Shown: one piece after another, positions 17,530 through 27,428 of the stretch | How positions within the stretch are numbered: position 1 is the first letter of the stretch | How the letters are laid out: the number at the start of each line of letters is the position of its first letter | Origin: Polaromonas sp. | GTDB taxonomy: Bacteria > Pseudomonadota > Gammaproteobacteria > Burkholderiales > Burkholderiaceae_C | Reading direction: 5' to 3' | Length of the DNA: 64,000 nt | Assembly (NCBI RefSeq): GCF_012927455.1 | Contig: NZ_JABBPE010000008.1 | Coordinates: 463,238-527,237 of the forward strand | Made by a program: the position numbers and the translations under genes | Notes under the pieces: model-generated | What the model saw: only the letters and a program-made list of their open reading frames with translations | What the model was told of the DNA's origin: nothing | The model's database searches: none

Positions 17530-17913
17530 TTAAGCACCAGAACCTGACACTGAACGCACGATGGACAGCAAAGCAATGTCGAATGTGAGTAGCTCAAGCC
17601 CATCATGAATAGCAGTCGCGGCAATAATGGCATCGGGCAGTTTGACTTTATGCGCACGGCGCAGGGCGATGGCTCCATCTTCAATCTCAATCGTGATGGT
17701 CCGATAGGTGAATTTAGACAGTCGATCCACTATCAATTGTTCTTCGGCAGCATTTATGCCCGGATAGCCCAACAGCTCCATTCGGGTGATTGCACTGTAA
17801 GCACACTCTGAAGCCAACAAAGCTCGCTGAGACACCATTTCAAGCACTTCTGGCGTTGCTTTGAGCAATCCCAAAATGCAGTTTGTGTCCAGCAGGTACT
17901 TAATGCCACTCAT
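17530..17913 (-). CDS. vapC: PIN-domain toxin (VapC family)
   Basis: The 127-residue product from MSGIKYLLDTNCIL is a PIN-domain ribonuclease of the VapC type, with the first acidic residue in LLDTN, an acidic ITRMEL motif and KLPDAIIAATA near the C-terminus. An upstream in-frame ATG at 17952 would add 13 residues, but the internal start matches the family and overlaps the antitoxin by 14 bp. VapC toxins cut specific RNAs when freed from the antitoxin. It sits inside the O-antigen locus. Confidence 0.85.
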   Translation of the reverse strand: MSGIKYLLDTNCILGLLKATPEVLEMVSQRALLASECAYSAITRMELLGYPGINAAEEQLIVDRLSKFTYRTITIEIEDGAIALRRAHKVKLPDAIIAATAIHDGLELLTFDIALLSIVRSVSGSGA

Positions 17914-18127
17914 CACGCATCTTCCGCTGAATTGCCATAGGTTCGGCGCCAAATGTCAACGAATCTTCCAGACCGCCGCAAAGGTCAGACAGGCGCAACA
18001 GTGGGGGAACATGTTCAATCGGAACACGCTTGACTCGCAAAAACTCAGCAAAGTCCAATACCTCAGCCAGTAAGGGCTCAGGCAGCGTACGAGTAATTTC
18101 CCATAGTTTTTCGGCTGTCGTCGACAT
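17900..18127 (-). CDS. Antitoxin partner of VapC (DUF2281-like)
   Basis: The 75-residue protein starting MSTTAEKLWEITRTLPEPLL and continuing EVLDFAEFLRVKR is typical of small antitoxins of the DUF2281/VapB-like group. The start at 18127 is preferred over the ATG at 18166 because it matches family length. It overlaps the PIN toxin gene by 14 bp, as in standard modules. It should neutralise the toxin and autoregulate the pair. Confidence 0.75.
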   Translation of the reverse strand: MSTTAEKLWEITRTLPEPLLAEVLDFAEFLRVKRVPIEHVPPLLRLSDLCGGLEDSLTFGAEPMAIQRKMRDEWH

Positions 18128-18232
18128 ATGAACTCCCGTAAATGTTTGCATTTTACAAGCCCCCATTGCAAAAGTGCATCGGTGGCTGGATCCTTACCCC
18201 TGTGGACTTCATTCTGATGGCCGATGCATGAC

Positions 18233-19180
18233 TTAATTGCCCGCCGCCGCCCGTCGCAAACCCTCATCCAGCGAAAGCGGAGGCGTCCAGCCCAGCAAGC
18301 GCCGGGTTTTTTCAATATCCACTTGCAAAGAGCCGCACAGGCGCTGCGCCACATCCTGCTTGCCTACCATCGTGGCCGCCAATTTCAGCCAACTGGTCGG
18401 CACAGGAATCAAATGCGCCGGGCGGCCCATGGCCTGACCCATGCGTCGCAACAGTTCCGCGGTCGAAACATCCTCGCCATCGGAGACCAGAAAAGTCTGA
18501 TTGGCTGCTGCGGGATGCGTAAGGCAAGTCACGATCAAATCGACCAGGTTGTCTAGCGCCACCAGACTGCGCTGGTTGTGAATGGCGCCCAGCGGCAAGG
18601 GTATGCCGCGCAGAAGCCAGCGCATCAGTGAGCCGAAATTTCCGGGTGCATCTGGCCCGTACACAAGCGGAGGGCGAATAATCACCACCTCCATACCGGT
18701 TTTAGTGGCCAAGGCTTGCAACCCTAATTCGGCCTCGTACTTTGATTGTGCGTAGGGGGAATGTGGCTGGGCCTGATCTTCGGAGGTAAACGGCTGGTGA
18801 GATGTCGCTGCTCCATTCACTCCAATTGAGCTAATAAACACAAATCGGCGCACACCGCTTTTAGCCGCCTGCCGGGCCAGATTTAACGTGCCTTGTACAT
18901 TTACCCGACGAAACTCGTCCAGCGGGTTTACCGCGGTCTCAGCCATCACATGAACCCGTGCCGCACAATGCAAAAGCACCGACACGCCATCAAGCGCAAG
19001 CGACCAGTCGGTTGAGGGCTCTAGGTCACCCGTAACGCGGGACAAAATTCTGTCCGACCATTGCTCACCGTCTTTACGTAAAGCAACTGCCACCCGCCGC
19101 GATCCGTCGTCATTCAGTAAGCGGTGCACGACCGCTTTACCCACGAACCCTGTCGAGCCAGTAACAAGTATTTCAGACAA
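18233..19180 (-). CDS. NAD-dependent epimerase/dehydratase (WbpV/GalE-like extended SDR)
   Basis: The 315-residue extended SDR has VTGSTGFVGKAV at the N-terminus, FISSIGVNG and a catalytic SPYAQSKYEAE (Tyr-x3-Lys) near residue 145. It resembles WbpV-type UDP-4-keto-QuiNAc reductases and related C4 epimerases that work with WbpM/CapD enzymes. The start codon is TTG, as no ATG is available at the expected N-terminus. Together with the capD-type gene and the sugar transferase it likely prepares the initiating UDP sugar. Reductase versus epimerase is unresolved. Confidence 0.85.
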   Translation of the reverse strand: MSEILVTGSTGFVGKAVVHRLLNDDGSRRVAVALRKDGEQWSDRILSRVTGDLEPSTDWSLALDGVSVLLHCAARVHVMAETAVNPLDEFRRVNVQGTLNLARQAAKSGVRRFVFISSIGVNGAATSHQPFTSEDQAQPHSPYAQSKYEAELGLQALATKTGMEVVIIRPPLVYGPDAPGNFGSLMRWLLRGIPLPLGAIHNQRSLVALDNLVDLIVTCLTHPAAANQTFLVSDGEDVSTAELLRRMGQAMGRPAHLIPVPTSWLKLAATMVGKQDVAQRLCGSLQVDIEKTRRLLGWTPPLSLDEGLRRAAAGN

Positions 19181-19325
19181 TCAGAAATCCTTCCGGATTC
19201 GTTCGCCACCGAAGCCCGGAATCAATACACGACTCATCGATAGCGCGAGACGCCATTAAACAAAACAGAAGACACAGCCTCGGTTGCATTTTTAAATATC
19301 TCAATATGACTATCAAACAGCATGA

Positions 19326-20168
19326 CTAGCGAGAACGAAGAGCAACGCGATAAAGTATGCCACGAACAGAGCCCGGGACCAATCTTGGAAACACCCGTAA
19401 AACAAGGTTATAAAGCGCCCGTGGAAAAGTAATAAACCCAGCCGCCAGAAATAGCCGCTGAGCCTTTATTTCGCTCTTTACATAACGCATTCCACCGCGC
19501 CTCTCCAGCAGTCCCGCTCCAGCTCGGGCATGGACAAACACTTGCGCCAGATTGGCGAATTTATACCCATTATTAATCATCCGCACCCAGAGCCAGTAAT
19601 CCTCCATCAGATCGAGTTCTTGATAACCCCCTGCCGAATCGACCGCTGATTTTCGATACATCACAGTCATGTGATTCATGGGGTTTCGGGTCCGAGCAAA
19701 TCGCACTATCTGCGCATGCTCAAGCGGGACTTTCCGTAGCCCCGAAGTCACGTGAGGGTCAACTTCGAATTCTGCGATCCATGTTCCCAGCACGTCGACG
19801 TCGGGGTGCTTGTTCATCCAGGAGCATTGCGCCTCAAAGCGTTCCGGCGAGCACCAATCGTCTGTATCAAAACGCGCCACCAGATCATAGCTGCAGTGTT
19901 TTAGCCCTTCGTTCAGAGCAGCGGCAAGGCCGACATTCCTGGAAAGTCGTACTATTTTCATTGGGAGCATTGTTAAGTGCGATTGGACTATTGATTCCAA
20001 TTCCTCCCCAATAGGACCATCGATAACAAGAATTACTTCCCGTGGTGGCAGCGTCTGACTCGTAATGCTTTTCAACGCGCATTCTAGTGAAGATGGCATC
20101 TCGCGCGAGTACAGTGACATAAGTATGGAAAACTCCATAGCTGCCGGTAACTGTTGTATTGTCATCAT
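19326..20168 (-). CDS. Glycosyltransferase family 2
   Basis: The 280-residue protein shows the GT-A fold of family 2: EFSILMSLYSREMPSSLECA at the N-terminus, VILVIDGPIGEELE and the DxD-type motif RFDTDDWCSPERF near residue 100. It adds one sugar of the O-unit on undecaprenyl pyrophosphate at the inner face of the membrane. Its start overlaps the stop of the upstream GT2 gene (ATGATGA). Donor and linkage cannot be predicted. Confidence 0.92.
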   Translation of the reverse strand: MMTIQQLPAAMEFSILMSLYSREMPSSLECALKSITSQTLPPREVILVIDGPIGEELESIVQSHLTMLPMKIVRLSRNVGLAAALNEGLKHCSYDLVARFDTDDWCSPERFEAQCSWMNKHPDVDVLGTWIAEFEVDPHVTSGLRKVPLEHAQIVRFARTRNPMNHMTVMYRKSAVDSAGGYQELDLMEDYWLWVRMINNGYKFANLAQVFVHARAGAGLLERRGGMRYVKSEIKAQRLFLAAGFITFPRALYNLVLRVFPRLVPGSVRGILYRVALRSR

Positions 20169-21085
20169 TTACCCGGAAATGGTCCGCTCTTCCCTATAAC
20201 TCCATGATAGAGCCCAAGGAGCATAAATTTCACTTGCTTAAGTCGTGGCGGGTTAACACAGGCAAAAAGTAAAAATCCGCGCACAGTTCGAACAATATCG
20301 TAAAACTTCCAATACAACGGAAAAGCTGGATGCTTTTGCATAGCCACTGCATTTCGCATTGTGTAGTAATGCCGTAATGGCGAATGCAGCGGCACAATGA
20401 TGGGGCCAATTTTCAGTCGCTGATCCCCAAGATTATGAAACAGCGTCGCGGCGGCGACTCCATAGGATTTAAGGCCTCGTAGACGTGCGCGTGCGCCCCA
20501 TTCAACATCCACATATTCCAAAAATAAGTCTTCGCGCATTAGGCCGACGGTCTCAAGAGATTCACGAGACATCAACGTTCCAGAACTTAAAAGCGAAAAA
20601 CATTCAACAACCTGTTCCGGCGTGGTAACGGATAGTCGTCGCTTAAATCCATGAACAAATGTCACAAACGGTATTATGTTGCCTGTAGCCTGATCAATTA
20701 ACTTTGGTCCGACAGCTGCAACACCTACACCCTTTTGTTTCAACGCCTCCTCAGCCTCAATGAGATGTTTGCGAAAGCCAGGTGTCACCATGCTGTCTTG
20801 ATCAAAAACTATGACGTGAGTTACGCCTTTGACAAGAGAATTCTCTATGCCTATATTTTGAGCCGCGCCAATCCCCAAATTCACCTTATTTAATACCAAG
20901 TCTACCTGACTGTTAACCGTCACTTCGCATAACAAACTCGTGTCAGGCGAACCATTATCAACGATAACAACTCTTTCAAATTGAGCGCACAACTCACGAA
21001 TAAACACTGCAAGATGAGACAAGTCAGGATAATATGTGACAACAACCGCAAATATTTTAGAATTATCTTCCATATTCTCACTCAT
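20165..21085 (-). CDS. Glycosyltransferase family 2, rhamnosyltransferase-like
   Basis: The 306-residue protein has FAVVVTYYPDLSHLAVFI, VIVDNGSPD, NLGIGAAQNIGIE and VFDQDSMV, the pattern of RfbF/WbbL-like rhamnosyltransferases in GT2. With the dTDP-rhamnose genes in the same locus, rhamnose is a plausible donor. It is followed without a gap by another GT2. Codon use is less GC-rich than flanking housekeeping genes. Confidence 0.9.
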   Translation of the reverse strand: MSENMEDNSKIFAVVVTYYPDLSHLAVFIRELCAQFERVVIVDNGSPDTSLLCEVTVNSQVDLVLNKVNLGIGAAQNIGIENSLVKGVTHVIVFDQDSMVTPGFRKHLIEAEEALKQKGVGVAAVGPKLIDQATGNIIPFVTFVHGFKRRLSVTTPEQVVECFSLLSSGTLMSRESLETVGLMREDLFLEYVDVEWGARARLRGLKSYGVAAATLFHNLGDQRLKIGPIIVPLHSPLRHYYTMRNAVAMQKHPAFPLYWKFYDIVRTVRGFLLFACVNPPRLKQVKFMLLGLYHGVIGKSGPFPGK

Positions 21086-21136
21086 TCAGATATTAAATAT
21101 TATCTATATCTAAAAATAATACAAATAAGAAATGCT

Positions 21137-22447
21137 TTATTTCTTTTCTGGTTGCTGAATTGCAAAATTGCTTCGAGATAAATAATCTACAACAAATACA
21201 AACCCAAAATTAATTGCAAAATCAAGAACGACCTTGAACCATAAAAAATCTGAGTAATTGTTAACTATCGGAACACGTATAATGAGCCAAAATATGACAG
21301 GATAGTAAATTGTTGGATTTTTTGCCACAAATGGACGAGCTATATTTAGCACGACGGTTATATTAAAAAGAACGAATAATGGTCCTAAAATTATCGACCA
21401 AGTTCCAAATATCGTCCATGCATGGGCTAGGTAATAGGTGTTCGCATTGAGCCAAGCATCTCCAGCCGTTGGAAATAATATCTGGACCACTTCTGCAGCA
21501 GGATCGATTTGCTGGAGGCCAAATAGACCAGCCAACGGCATTCCAAGCCATAGATATTTTTCATCTGGCGTTAAGAATTGATATATATAAAACATACCCT
21601 CGTTTTGCCCGGCAAATATTCGTAACAGCGTGTCTTGAACCAGCGCCATGTCAAACTCATAGCCAAGCGTGATAACGAACATCACAGCACTCAGTCCAAA
21701 ACCCAAAAGACCACCACGGATAAGATATTTCGCTCGACCGCCACGAATATAGAATAGCCAAAAAGTTGACACTACTAAAAGTACAATCGTAAATTTCTGA
21801 ATGTCATACAATGAATTAATAAGAGCCAATGGTATATTTGCGATAAATATTGCTCGTTTTACGCTATTCTTCGGGTCATAAGAGAGCAACATAACCGAAG
21901 CGAGATATACGTAGGAAGTAAAACTTCTAAAAATATAATTCAAGCCAAAAACTGTGATGCCCTCCTGATTAGTTAAAATTCGAACTTTTGCTTCCCCGGC
22001 AGCCACTATATCGCCACTAAAAGCTAGCAACAAAGGAATCTCTGATATGGATGCTAATTTTATCGCCAGTATAATTAGCGAGACGAAGGTCAACCATTTT
22101 AAAGTTGATATTTTTTCGTCCTGCGCTCTATAATACAATGGCGATAATATTCTGCTCTTAAAAAGGAAGGCAAGTCCAAGAAAAAATAAAATAATACTTA
22201 GAATTGTACTTATTACCGCATACTCCTTCGCGCTTTGGCTAATATCCATATCCATATCAAATGACATCGGAAAATCCAAAACACCTATGGCAATTGTTCC
22301 TGGAAGTGTAAAAAATAATATTTGCAATAGAATTACCAGCGATAGCGGATGTGCATTTTCTCCGAGAAAACGAAATCCTGCTGATTTCAGAATAAATGCT
22401 GATAAAGCGAGCAATAGGCATAACATACCTATTAAAAAATAGAACAA
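21137..22447 (-). CDS. wzy: Probable O-antigen polymerase (Wzy)
   Basis: The 436-residue protein is almost entirely hydrophobic helices (about 11-12) with one larger polar loop in the second half, the usual look of Wzy polymerases, which have little sequence conservation. The gene is the most AT-rich in the locus. The start is TTG at 22447 with an aagg nine bases upstream; an ATG at 22426 is an alternative. Position among wzx, wzz and the glycosyltransferases supports the role of joining O-units in the periplasm. The call rests on topology and context. Confidence 0.75.
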   Translation of the reverse strand: MFYFLIGMLCLLLALSAFILKSAGFRFLGENAHPLSLVILLQILFFTLPGTIAIGVLDFPMSFDMDMDISQSAKEYAVISTILSIILFFLGLAFLFKSRILSPLYYRAQDEKISTLKWLTFVSLIILAIKLASISEIPLLLAFSGDIVAAGEAKVRILTNQEGITVFGLNYIFRSFTSYVYLASVMLLSYDPKNSVKRAIFIANIPLALINSLYDIQKFTIVLLVVSTFWLFYIRGGRAKYLIRGGLLGFGLSAVMFVITLGYEFDMALVQDTLLRIFAGQNEGMFYIYQFLTPDEKYLWLGMPLAGLFGLQQIDPAAEVVQILFPTAGDAWLNANTYYLAHAWTIFGTWSIILGPLFVLFNITVVLNIARPFVAKNPTIYYPVIFWLIIRVPIVNNYSDFLWFKVVLDFAINFGFVFVVDYLSRSNFAIQQPEKK

Positions 22448-22659
22448 GATTTTTGCCTTATGAATTCAATTATTGGCGTAATTTAACTGCCGACTTTTGT
22501 ATTGTTGGCAGAAACTTTATATAGTATTCTAAATCTCAAGAGTGGAATTGCCCTTAGCCGATCTATTAACTAATCAACAGACGAGAATCAAGACCGGACT
22601 TAAAAAGAGTGCTACCTCTACATGCTGAGACACCAAGTCGAGAAAATCCACTGGTGTCA

Positions 22660-23601
22660 TTAGTGCATCTTTCCATCAATATATGCTACCAAGCGAGCCA
22701 TGTATTTGTACCCCAGCGCTGCTGAACGGGCAATAGCGGTCTGCATGAACGGGATGATTACTTTAATCCCCGTGGTCCGTCGGAAATTTGCTGAGTTTCC
22801 TCGCAGTGCTAGCCAAAGCGCCGTCCGTTTGAGGCCCATGAAGCGGTCTAAATTATGCAGTTCTATTCGCATTACTTCCAATCCGACCTGAACCTGCCGT
22901 TCCCGTGTCCCCGTGCTTGCTGCGTCATGGAGGCGATACGCCGCAACTTTGCTAGCGGTAAAAGCGAGTGCATCGCTCGCAATGAGTTTTAGGTAGTAAT
23001 CCCGATCTTCTACTCGGAAGGCCTCATCGTAGTATCCGATTTTTTTTAGTACTTCGCGTTTTGCCAGATAAACCGGGCCGGGAATACACCAATTGAGTAT
23101 GAGTTCGTATGGTCGGGTGCGGCAATTTGAAAGTGCACTTACGTTAGCATGAAACTTGTCGACCAATACTGAGCTACAGATTTTCTTACCTGCTTCGTCT
23201 ATGCCAATGCAATCGGCAAAAATGGCCAATGCCTTTGGCGCACCCTTAAGAGTAGCGAGCCGCGCCTCAATGCCTCCCTTCAGAAGCATGTCATCACTCG
23301 CGAGCAGCACCAAATATTCACTCGTAAACGTTCGCAGTAAGGTGTTTAGTGTTTTTGTAACCCCTTGATTATCTTGACGCATTAGAATATAGTGATTTAG
23401 ACGATGCCCATGGGTACTGAACCATTCGTCTGCTAATCGATAAGTCTCATCGGTTGAACCGTCGTCGAGGACAATTACTTCCAAATTCGGGTATCCGTCG
23501 CTCAATATACTGTCAAGGCAAGACCTAATATACCGGGCATGGTTATAGGCGGGAATTAAAACACTAATAAGTGGGTAGTCAGAGGCGGAGGTTATCAACA
23601 T
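22660..23601 (-). CDS. Glycosyltransferase family 2
   Basis: The 313-residue protein has the GT2 hallmarks ISVLIPAYNHARYIRSCLDS, VIVLDDGSTDET and LASDDMLLKGGIEARLA near residue 100. The start is the ATG at 23601; an upstream TTG at 23607 is possible. It is separated from the flippase and polymerase genes by ~160-210 bp AT-rich spacers. It is one of three GT2 enzymes, so with the initiating sugar the O-unit may contain about four sugars. Confidence 0.92.
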   Translation of the reverse strand: MLITSASDYPLISVLIPAYNHARYIRSCLDSILSDGYPNLEVIVLDDGSTDETYRLADEWFSTHGHRLNHYILMRQDNQGVTKTLNTLLRTFTSEYLVLLASDDMLLKGGIEARLATLKGAPKALAIFADCIGIDEAGKKICSSVLVDKFHANVSALSNCRTRPYELILNWCIPGPVYLAKREVLKKIGYYDEAFRVEDRDYYLKLIASDALAFTASKVAAYRLHDAASTGTRERQVQVGLEVMRIELHNLDRFMGLKRTALWLALRGNSANFRRTTGIKVIIPFMQTAIARSAALGYKYMARLVAYIDGKMH

Positions 23602-23769
23602 TTTCAAAGCAGTCTTTGTGTCACATCAAGCGAGATAGTACTAGCGACGCAGAGAAAACCTGAGCAAACCAAGCGGCGGCCATCTATTCTAGCTGTACAT
23701 AACCCCACAATACCCATCCGAATATATAATTATCTAGTGTTAAAAAGAATAGAATCTGCAATAATAAAA

Positions 23770-25038
23770 TCAACGGGAAAAATGTTTCAAATTCTTATAT
23801 AAGAAAAGTAGATACAAACAATAGTTCGCTGTATAGGCGAAGTTTGCACCATGGACGCCATATTTCGCCACGAAAACATATGCTAGCAAAACAAACATTA
23901 TGGAGAAAGCTATTTCGCTCCCCATAAACCATTTTGTCGCACCACGAGATAACATTGGATATGCATAGAGCCAGGACATAATCTTTACCACATCGCCCAC
24001 CAACTGAATCGCAAACAATTCCCGCGCCGGACGAAACGCCTCCGTAAATATCAAGCTAATAGCCACATCGCGCAGTAGATAGACCGCGATTGCCAATAGC
24101 AACACAATCGGCATCACTATCTTTGCGGTTGTTTTAATTTCCTTCAGAATCGCGCCTGCTCCCTCCAACGAAGCCAGCTTGGGCAGGAAGTAGGTGCTTA
24201 ATGCCATGGTGATCACACCAAGGTACACCTCGGATATTTTCCATACCGCTTGCCAGTGGCCAGCCTGCTCCCAACCGACCTGCGCGATCAGAATATTTCG
24301 CACCATCAGCAACGACACCGGCACGGTCAGCGCGGTGGTCACAGCCATTGCGACGTAGCCACCGATGCCTTTCAGATGTGCACTGTCAGTTGCACCCCAC
24401 CAATACTTTAGACGGAACCACGGCTGTTGGACTGATCCGACCAGCATTACCAGGCCGGAGATACTTGAGAACAAAACCGCGGCGATCATTGCGCCTTTGA
24501 GGTTTTCTTCCATCACCAGCACCACCATTACGATGGTGGCAATAATCACCGACACCATTCCTAGCCCAATAAAGCGGCGGTACTGATGCTGACCGTTAAT
24601 CACCGATGCGATCAGAGTATTGGCTGCGGACAAGGGCAACGCCAGCGCCGTCATCACGACTAACCAGAAATAATTCACGTCACCAAATACCCAGTGAGCC
24701 AAAGGTTTGGCAAAAATACACGCAACAGGAATGACTACAGCCAACAGCACCACGATCCATTTCAGAGCAGCCTTCCACCATGGGGCGCAACCATCTAATC
24801 CCGCAGCCTGGTATTCGGCGGTGTAACGCACCACGCCAGTCCCCGCCGGCGCAGCAGTGATGCCACTGAGCGCACTAACCAGACTTTGAACTTGCCCAAG
24901 CATGGCAATACCACTCGGCCCGGTATAAATGGCTACCACCTTGGCGATGACAAATCCGCTAGCCATCCGCAACAAGGTGAGCAAGCCGCTAAATAGCGTG
25001 ACAGTTAATAGTTTCCTCACGCTAATTAATTCATGCAA
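23770..25038 (-). CDS. wzx: O-antigen flippase (Wzx, WzxE-like)
   Basis: The 422-residue multi-helix protein has the MATE/polysaccharide-transporter fold and resembles WzxE ([51 protein letters not shown]). It moves lipid-linked O-units to the periplasmic face. The start is uncertain: TTG at 25038 overlaps the aminotransferase stop, and GTG at 25020 gives the family-typical MSVRKLL-like start. It follows the aminotransferase directly, so the two are co-translated. Confidence 0.9.
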   Translation of the reverse strand: MHELISVRKLLTVTLFSGLLTLLRMASGFVIAKVVAIYTGPSGIAMLGQVQSLVSALSGITAAPAGTGVVRYTAEYQAAGLDGCAPWWKAALKWIVVLLAVVIPVACIFAKPLAHWVFGDVNYFWLVVMTALALPLSAANTLIASVINGQHQYRRFIGLGMVSVIIATIVMVVLVMEENLKGAMIAAVLFSSISGLVMLVGSVQQPWFRLKYWWGATDSAHLKGIGGYVAMAVTTALTVPVSLLMVRNILIAQVGWEQAGHWQAVWKISEVYLGVITMALSTYFLPKLASLEGAGAILKEIKTTAKIVMPIVLLLAIAVYLLRDVAISLIFTEAFRPARELFAIQLVGDVVKIMSWLYAYPMLSRGATKWFMGSEIAFSIMFVLLAYVFVAKYGVHGANFAYTANYCLYLLFLYKNLKHFSR

Positions 25039-26131
25039 GATTAGCTTTTACCGCTTCTATTACTTGTTCGACGTCACTCGCCGGCATCGCCGGCCCAATT
25101 GGGAGGCTTAATACCTGAGCCGCCATGTGCTCGGCCAGCGGAAAGGCACCCTCCTCCCATCCGGCCTGTCCATAGGCCTGTTGGCGATGCGGCGGAATGG
25201 GGTAATGAATCAGCGAACCCACACCGGCATCGGTAAGCGCCTGTTGCAGTGCGTCGCGCTGCGGGTGTTGCACCACATATAAGTGCCACACCGGCTCGAC
25301 CCAGTCGGGAACATGCGGCAGCGTCAGGCCGCCGCCGGCCAAACCTGTTTGGTAAAGCTGGGCGATGATGCTGCGACGGGCGTTCCATTCATCCAGGTGC
25401 GCCAATTTGACGCGCAAGATGGCGGCCTGCAGTGGGTCCAGCCGGCTGTTATAACCCTGCACTTCGTTGACGTATTTCACGCGTGAGCCGTAGTTGCGCA
25501 ACACGCGGATGCGGTCGGCCAGTTGCGCATCGTTGGTGGTCACTGCGCCGCCGTCGCCCATGGCGCCCAGGTTCTTGCCGGGGTAAAAGCTCCAGGCCAC
25601 GGCGTCCCCATGCGTCCCAATACGCTGACCTTTATAGCGTGCGCCGTGAGCTTGCGCTCCGTCTTCAAGCACACGTATTCCATGTTTGCGCGCAATGGCC
25701 AAAATTAAATCCATGTCGGCTGGCTGTCCGTAGAGGTGCACCGGCAGGATGACTTTGGTGCGGGGGGTGATGGCCGCTTCAATCAGCGCCGGGTCAATGT
25801 TGAAGGTGCGCGCATCGGGCTCTACCGGTACCGGCGTGGCGCCGCACTGACTCACTGCCAGCCAGGTAGCAATGTAGGTGTTGCTGGGCACGATGACTTC
25901 GTCGCCCGGCCGCACGTCCATGGCGCGCAGGGCCAGGTGCAGAGCGTCCAGACCGTTGGCTACGCCTATGGCCTGGGTTGCGCAGCAGTAGCTGGCAAAT
26001 TCTTCTTCGAATGCCTCTACCTCGGGCCCCCCAATGTAGTAACCCGAGGCCAGTGTTCGGGCAACGGCTGCGTCAATTTCAGTTTGCAGTTCGAGGTAGG
26101 CCGCGCCCAAGTCTAAAAATGGAATGTTCAT
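25031..26131 (-). CDS. DegT/DnrJ/EryC1/StrS aminotransferase, probable dTDP-3-keto-6-deoxyhexose 3-aminotransferase (FdtB/QdtB-like)
   Basis: The 366-residue PLP enzyme starts [16 protein letters not shown] and contains [40 protein letters not shown] and the PLP-lysine region [18 protein letters not shown]. Sugar aminotransferases of this type add an amino group to a keto sugar nucleotide. The gene directly upstream, overlapping by 4 bp, encodes a FdtA-type ketoisomerase, and an acetyltransferase precedes it, so the product is likely dTDP-3-amino-3,6-dideoxyhexose. An in-frame upstream start at 26263 is ignored because it lies inside the preceding gene. Confidence 0.92.
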   Translation of the reverse strand: MNIPFLDLGAAYLELQTEIDAAVARTLASGYYIGGPEVEAFEEEFASYCCATQAIGVANGLDALHLALRAMDVRPGDEVIVPSNTYIATWLAVSQCGATPVPVEPDARTFNIDPALIEAAITPRTKVILPVHLYGQPADMDLILAIARKHGIRVLEDGAQAHGARYKGQRIGTHGDAVAWSFYPGKNLGAMGDGGAVTTNDAQLADRIRVLRNYGSRVKYVNEVQGYNSRLDPLQAAILRVKLAHLDEWNARRSIIAQLYQTGLAGGGLTLPHVPDWVEPVWHLYVVQHPQRDALQQALTDAGVGSLIHYPIPPHRQQAYGQAGWEEGAFPLAEHMAAQVLSLPIGPAMPASDVEQVIEAVKANLA

Positions 26132-26538
26132 GCTTGCCACCGATTTCTCATAAATTCTGCGTAGTCGCGGTAATAGTCTGCTTCGTCGTATTTGTTGGAG
26201 GCCAGCACCATGCAGACGGAGCCTGAGGAAAAGTTGTCCAGCTCGCGCCAGATCATGGGGCATACATACAGGCCGTTGTAGGAGCGGCTGAGGTGCACGC
26301 GTTTTTTATTTTTTCCGTCATCAAGCACCACGTCAAAACTGCCCGACATGGCAATGATGAGTTGGTGCAAGCCCTTGTGTGCATGACCGCCACGCTCGGC
26401 GCCGCCCGGCACGTCGTAAAGGTAATAAACGCGCTGTATGTCAAAGGGAATCTGGTTACCCCCTTCGATAAAGCTCAGGTTGCCGCGGGGGTCCGTAATT
26501 TTTGGAAGTTCAATTATTTTGCAGAGATCAATATTCAT
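26128..26538 (-). CDS. Sugar 3,4-ketoisomerase (FdtA/QdtA-like, WxcM-like cupin)
   Basis: The 136-residue cupin has [19 protein letters not shown], the RGGHAHK motif with paired histidines (residues about 52-55), [10 protein letters not shown] and [11 protein letters not shown]. Family members shift the keto group of dTDP-4-keto-6-deoxyglucose from C4 to C3, giving the substrate for the adjacent aminotransferase. FdtA leads to a galacto (Fuc3NAc) and QdtA to a gluco (Qui3NAc) product; sequence by eye does not settle which applies. Confidence 0.9.
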   Translation of the reverse strand: MNIDLCKIIELPKITDPRGNLSFIEGGNQIPFDIQRVYYLYDVPGGAERGGHAHKGLHQLIIAMSGSFDVVLDDGKNKKRVHLSRSYNGLYVCPMIWRELDNFSSGSVCMVLASNKYDEADYYRDYAEFMRNRWQA

Positions 26539-26582
26539 TTCAGTAACTTTTCTTGTGTATTAATTTATTTCCGAAAAAAATT

Positions 26583-27335
26583 TCAAGAAAACTCTTTAAT
26601 CCACGCAGCAACAAGCTCTTCAGGATACCCACGATGGAAATGCTTACGCCACGGATAGGCGCTCAAATTTGAACCATCTTTCAGTTTAATTTTACTGGTA
26701 TCGCAAATAAACTTAGCTGGCGCACCACCTACTACCGTGTCAGCAGCTACATCACGCGAAACCGAACTATGCGCGCCAACCAAGGCCCCTTTGCCCACAG
26801 TCACGCCGGGCAAGATGATCGACATGGTTGCAATCGCGACAAAATCTTCGATAGTGACACCCAACATCACTTCACTTGGTGGATGAGGGTCATTTGTAAG
26901 TACCACATAGGGAAATATCCAGACATAGTTACCAATGCATGAGTGTTGGCCAATGTGAACATTGCTATGAAAACGCACATAGTCACCAATTTCACAGTGG
27001 CCCTGAATATCGCAGAGCGTGCCAATTTGAAGGTTTTTTCCGGCCTTGGTTTTCTCGCGTACTGTTACGCGGTGCCCGGTAACAAGACCATCGCCGAAAT
27101 GCGAACCTTGATAGAAAACGCTATGCGAACGAATGACTGAATCACGCCCGATGATTAGCGGTTGACCATCTGCCAGTGAAGTTGGGTAGCCCAACTCACA
27201 ATAACCGTCAATGCGCGTGCCACTACCCACGTGCACGTTCTCGTGTATGACAGTGAACGGCCCAACAGTTACATTTCCACCTAACTTAGCTTGAGGTGAA
27301 ACAAGAGCGCTTGGATGAATAAGAGGTTTTGTCAT
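26583..27335 (-). CDS. Left-handed beta-helix acyltransferase, probable sugar-nucleotide N-acetyltransferase
   Basis: The 250-residue protein is built of hexapeptide repeats (LGGNVTVGPFTVIHENVHVG, then EIGDYVRFHSNVHIGQHSCI), forming a left-handed beta-helix. A C-terminal tail follows. It precedes the ketoisomerase and aminotransferase genes on the same strand, matching the fdt/qdt gene sets, where the third enzyme acetylates the 3-amino group. An N-acyl group other than acetyl is possible. At 250 residues it is longer than many FdtC/QdtC proteins. Confidence 0.85.
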   Translation of the reverse strand: MTKPLIHPSALVSPQAKLGGNVTVGPFTVIHENVHVGSGTRIDGYCELGYPTSLADGQPLIIGRDSVIRSHSVFYQGSHFGDGLVTGHRVTVREKTKAGKNLQIGTLCDIQGHCEIGDYVRFHSNVHIGQHSCIGNYVWIFPYVVLTNDPHPPSEVMLGVTIEDFVAIATMSIILPGVTVGKGALVGAHSSVSRDVAADTVVGGAPAKFICDTSKIKLKDGSNLSAYPWRKHFHRGYPEELVAAWIKEFS

Positions 27336-27428
27336 TGAATGAGCTTGAGTTGGGTTGTATTGATAAGCCTGCTTGGGACGATAAAAAGTTGCGTTGGTTT
27401 GGCCGCGAATGGCTGCTAAGTATGTTTA

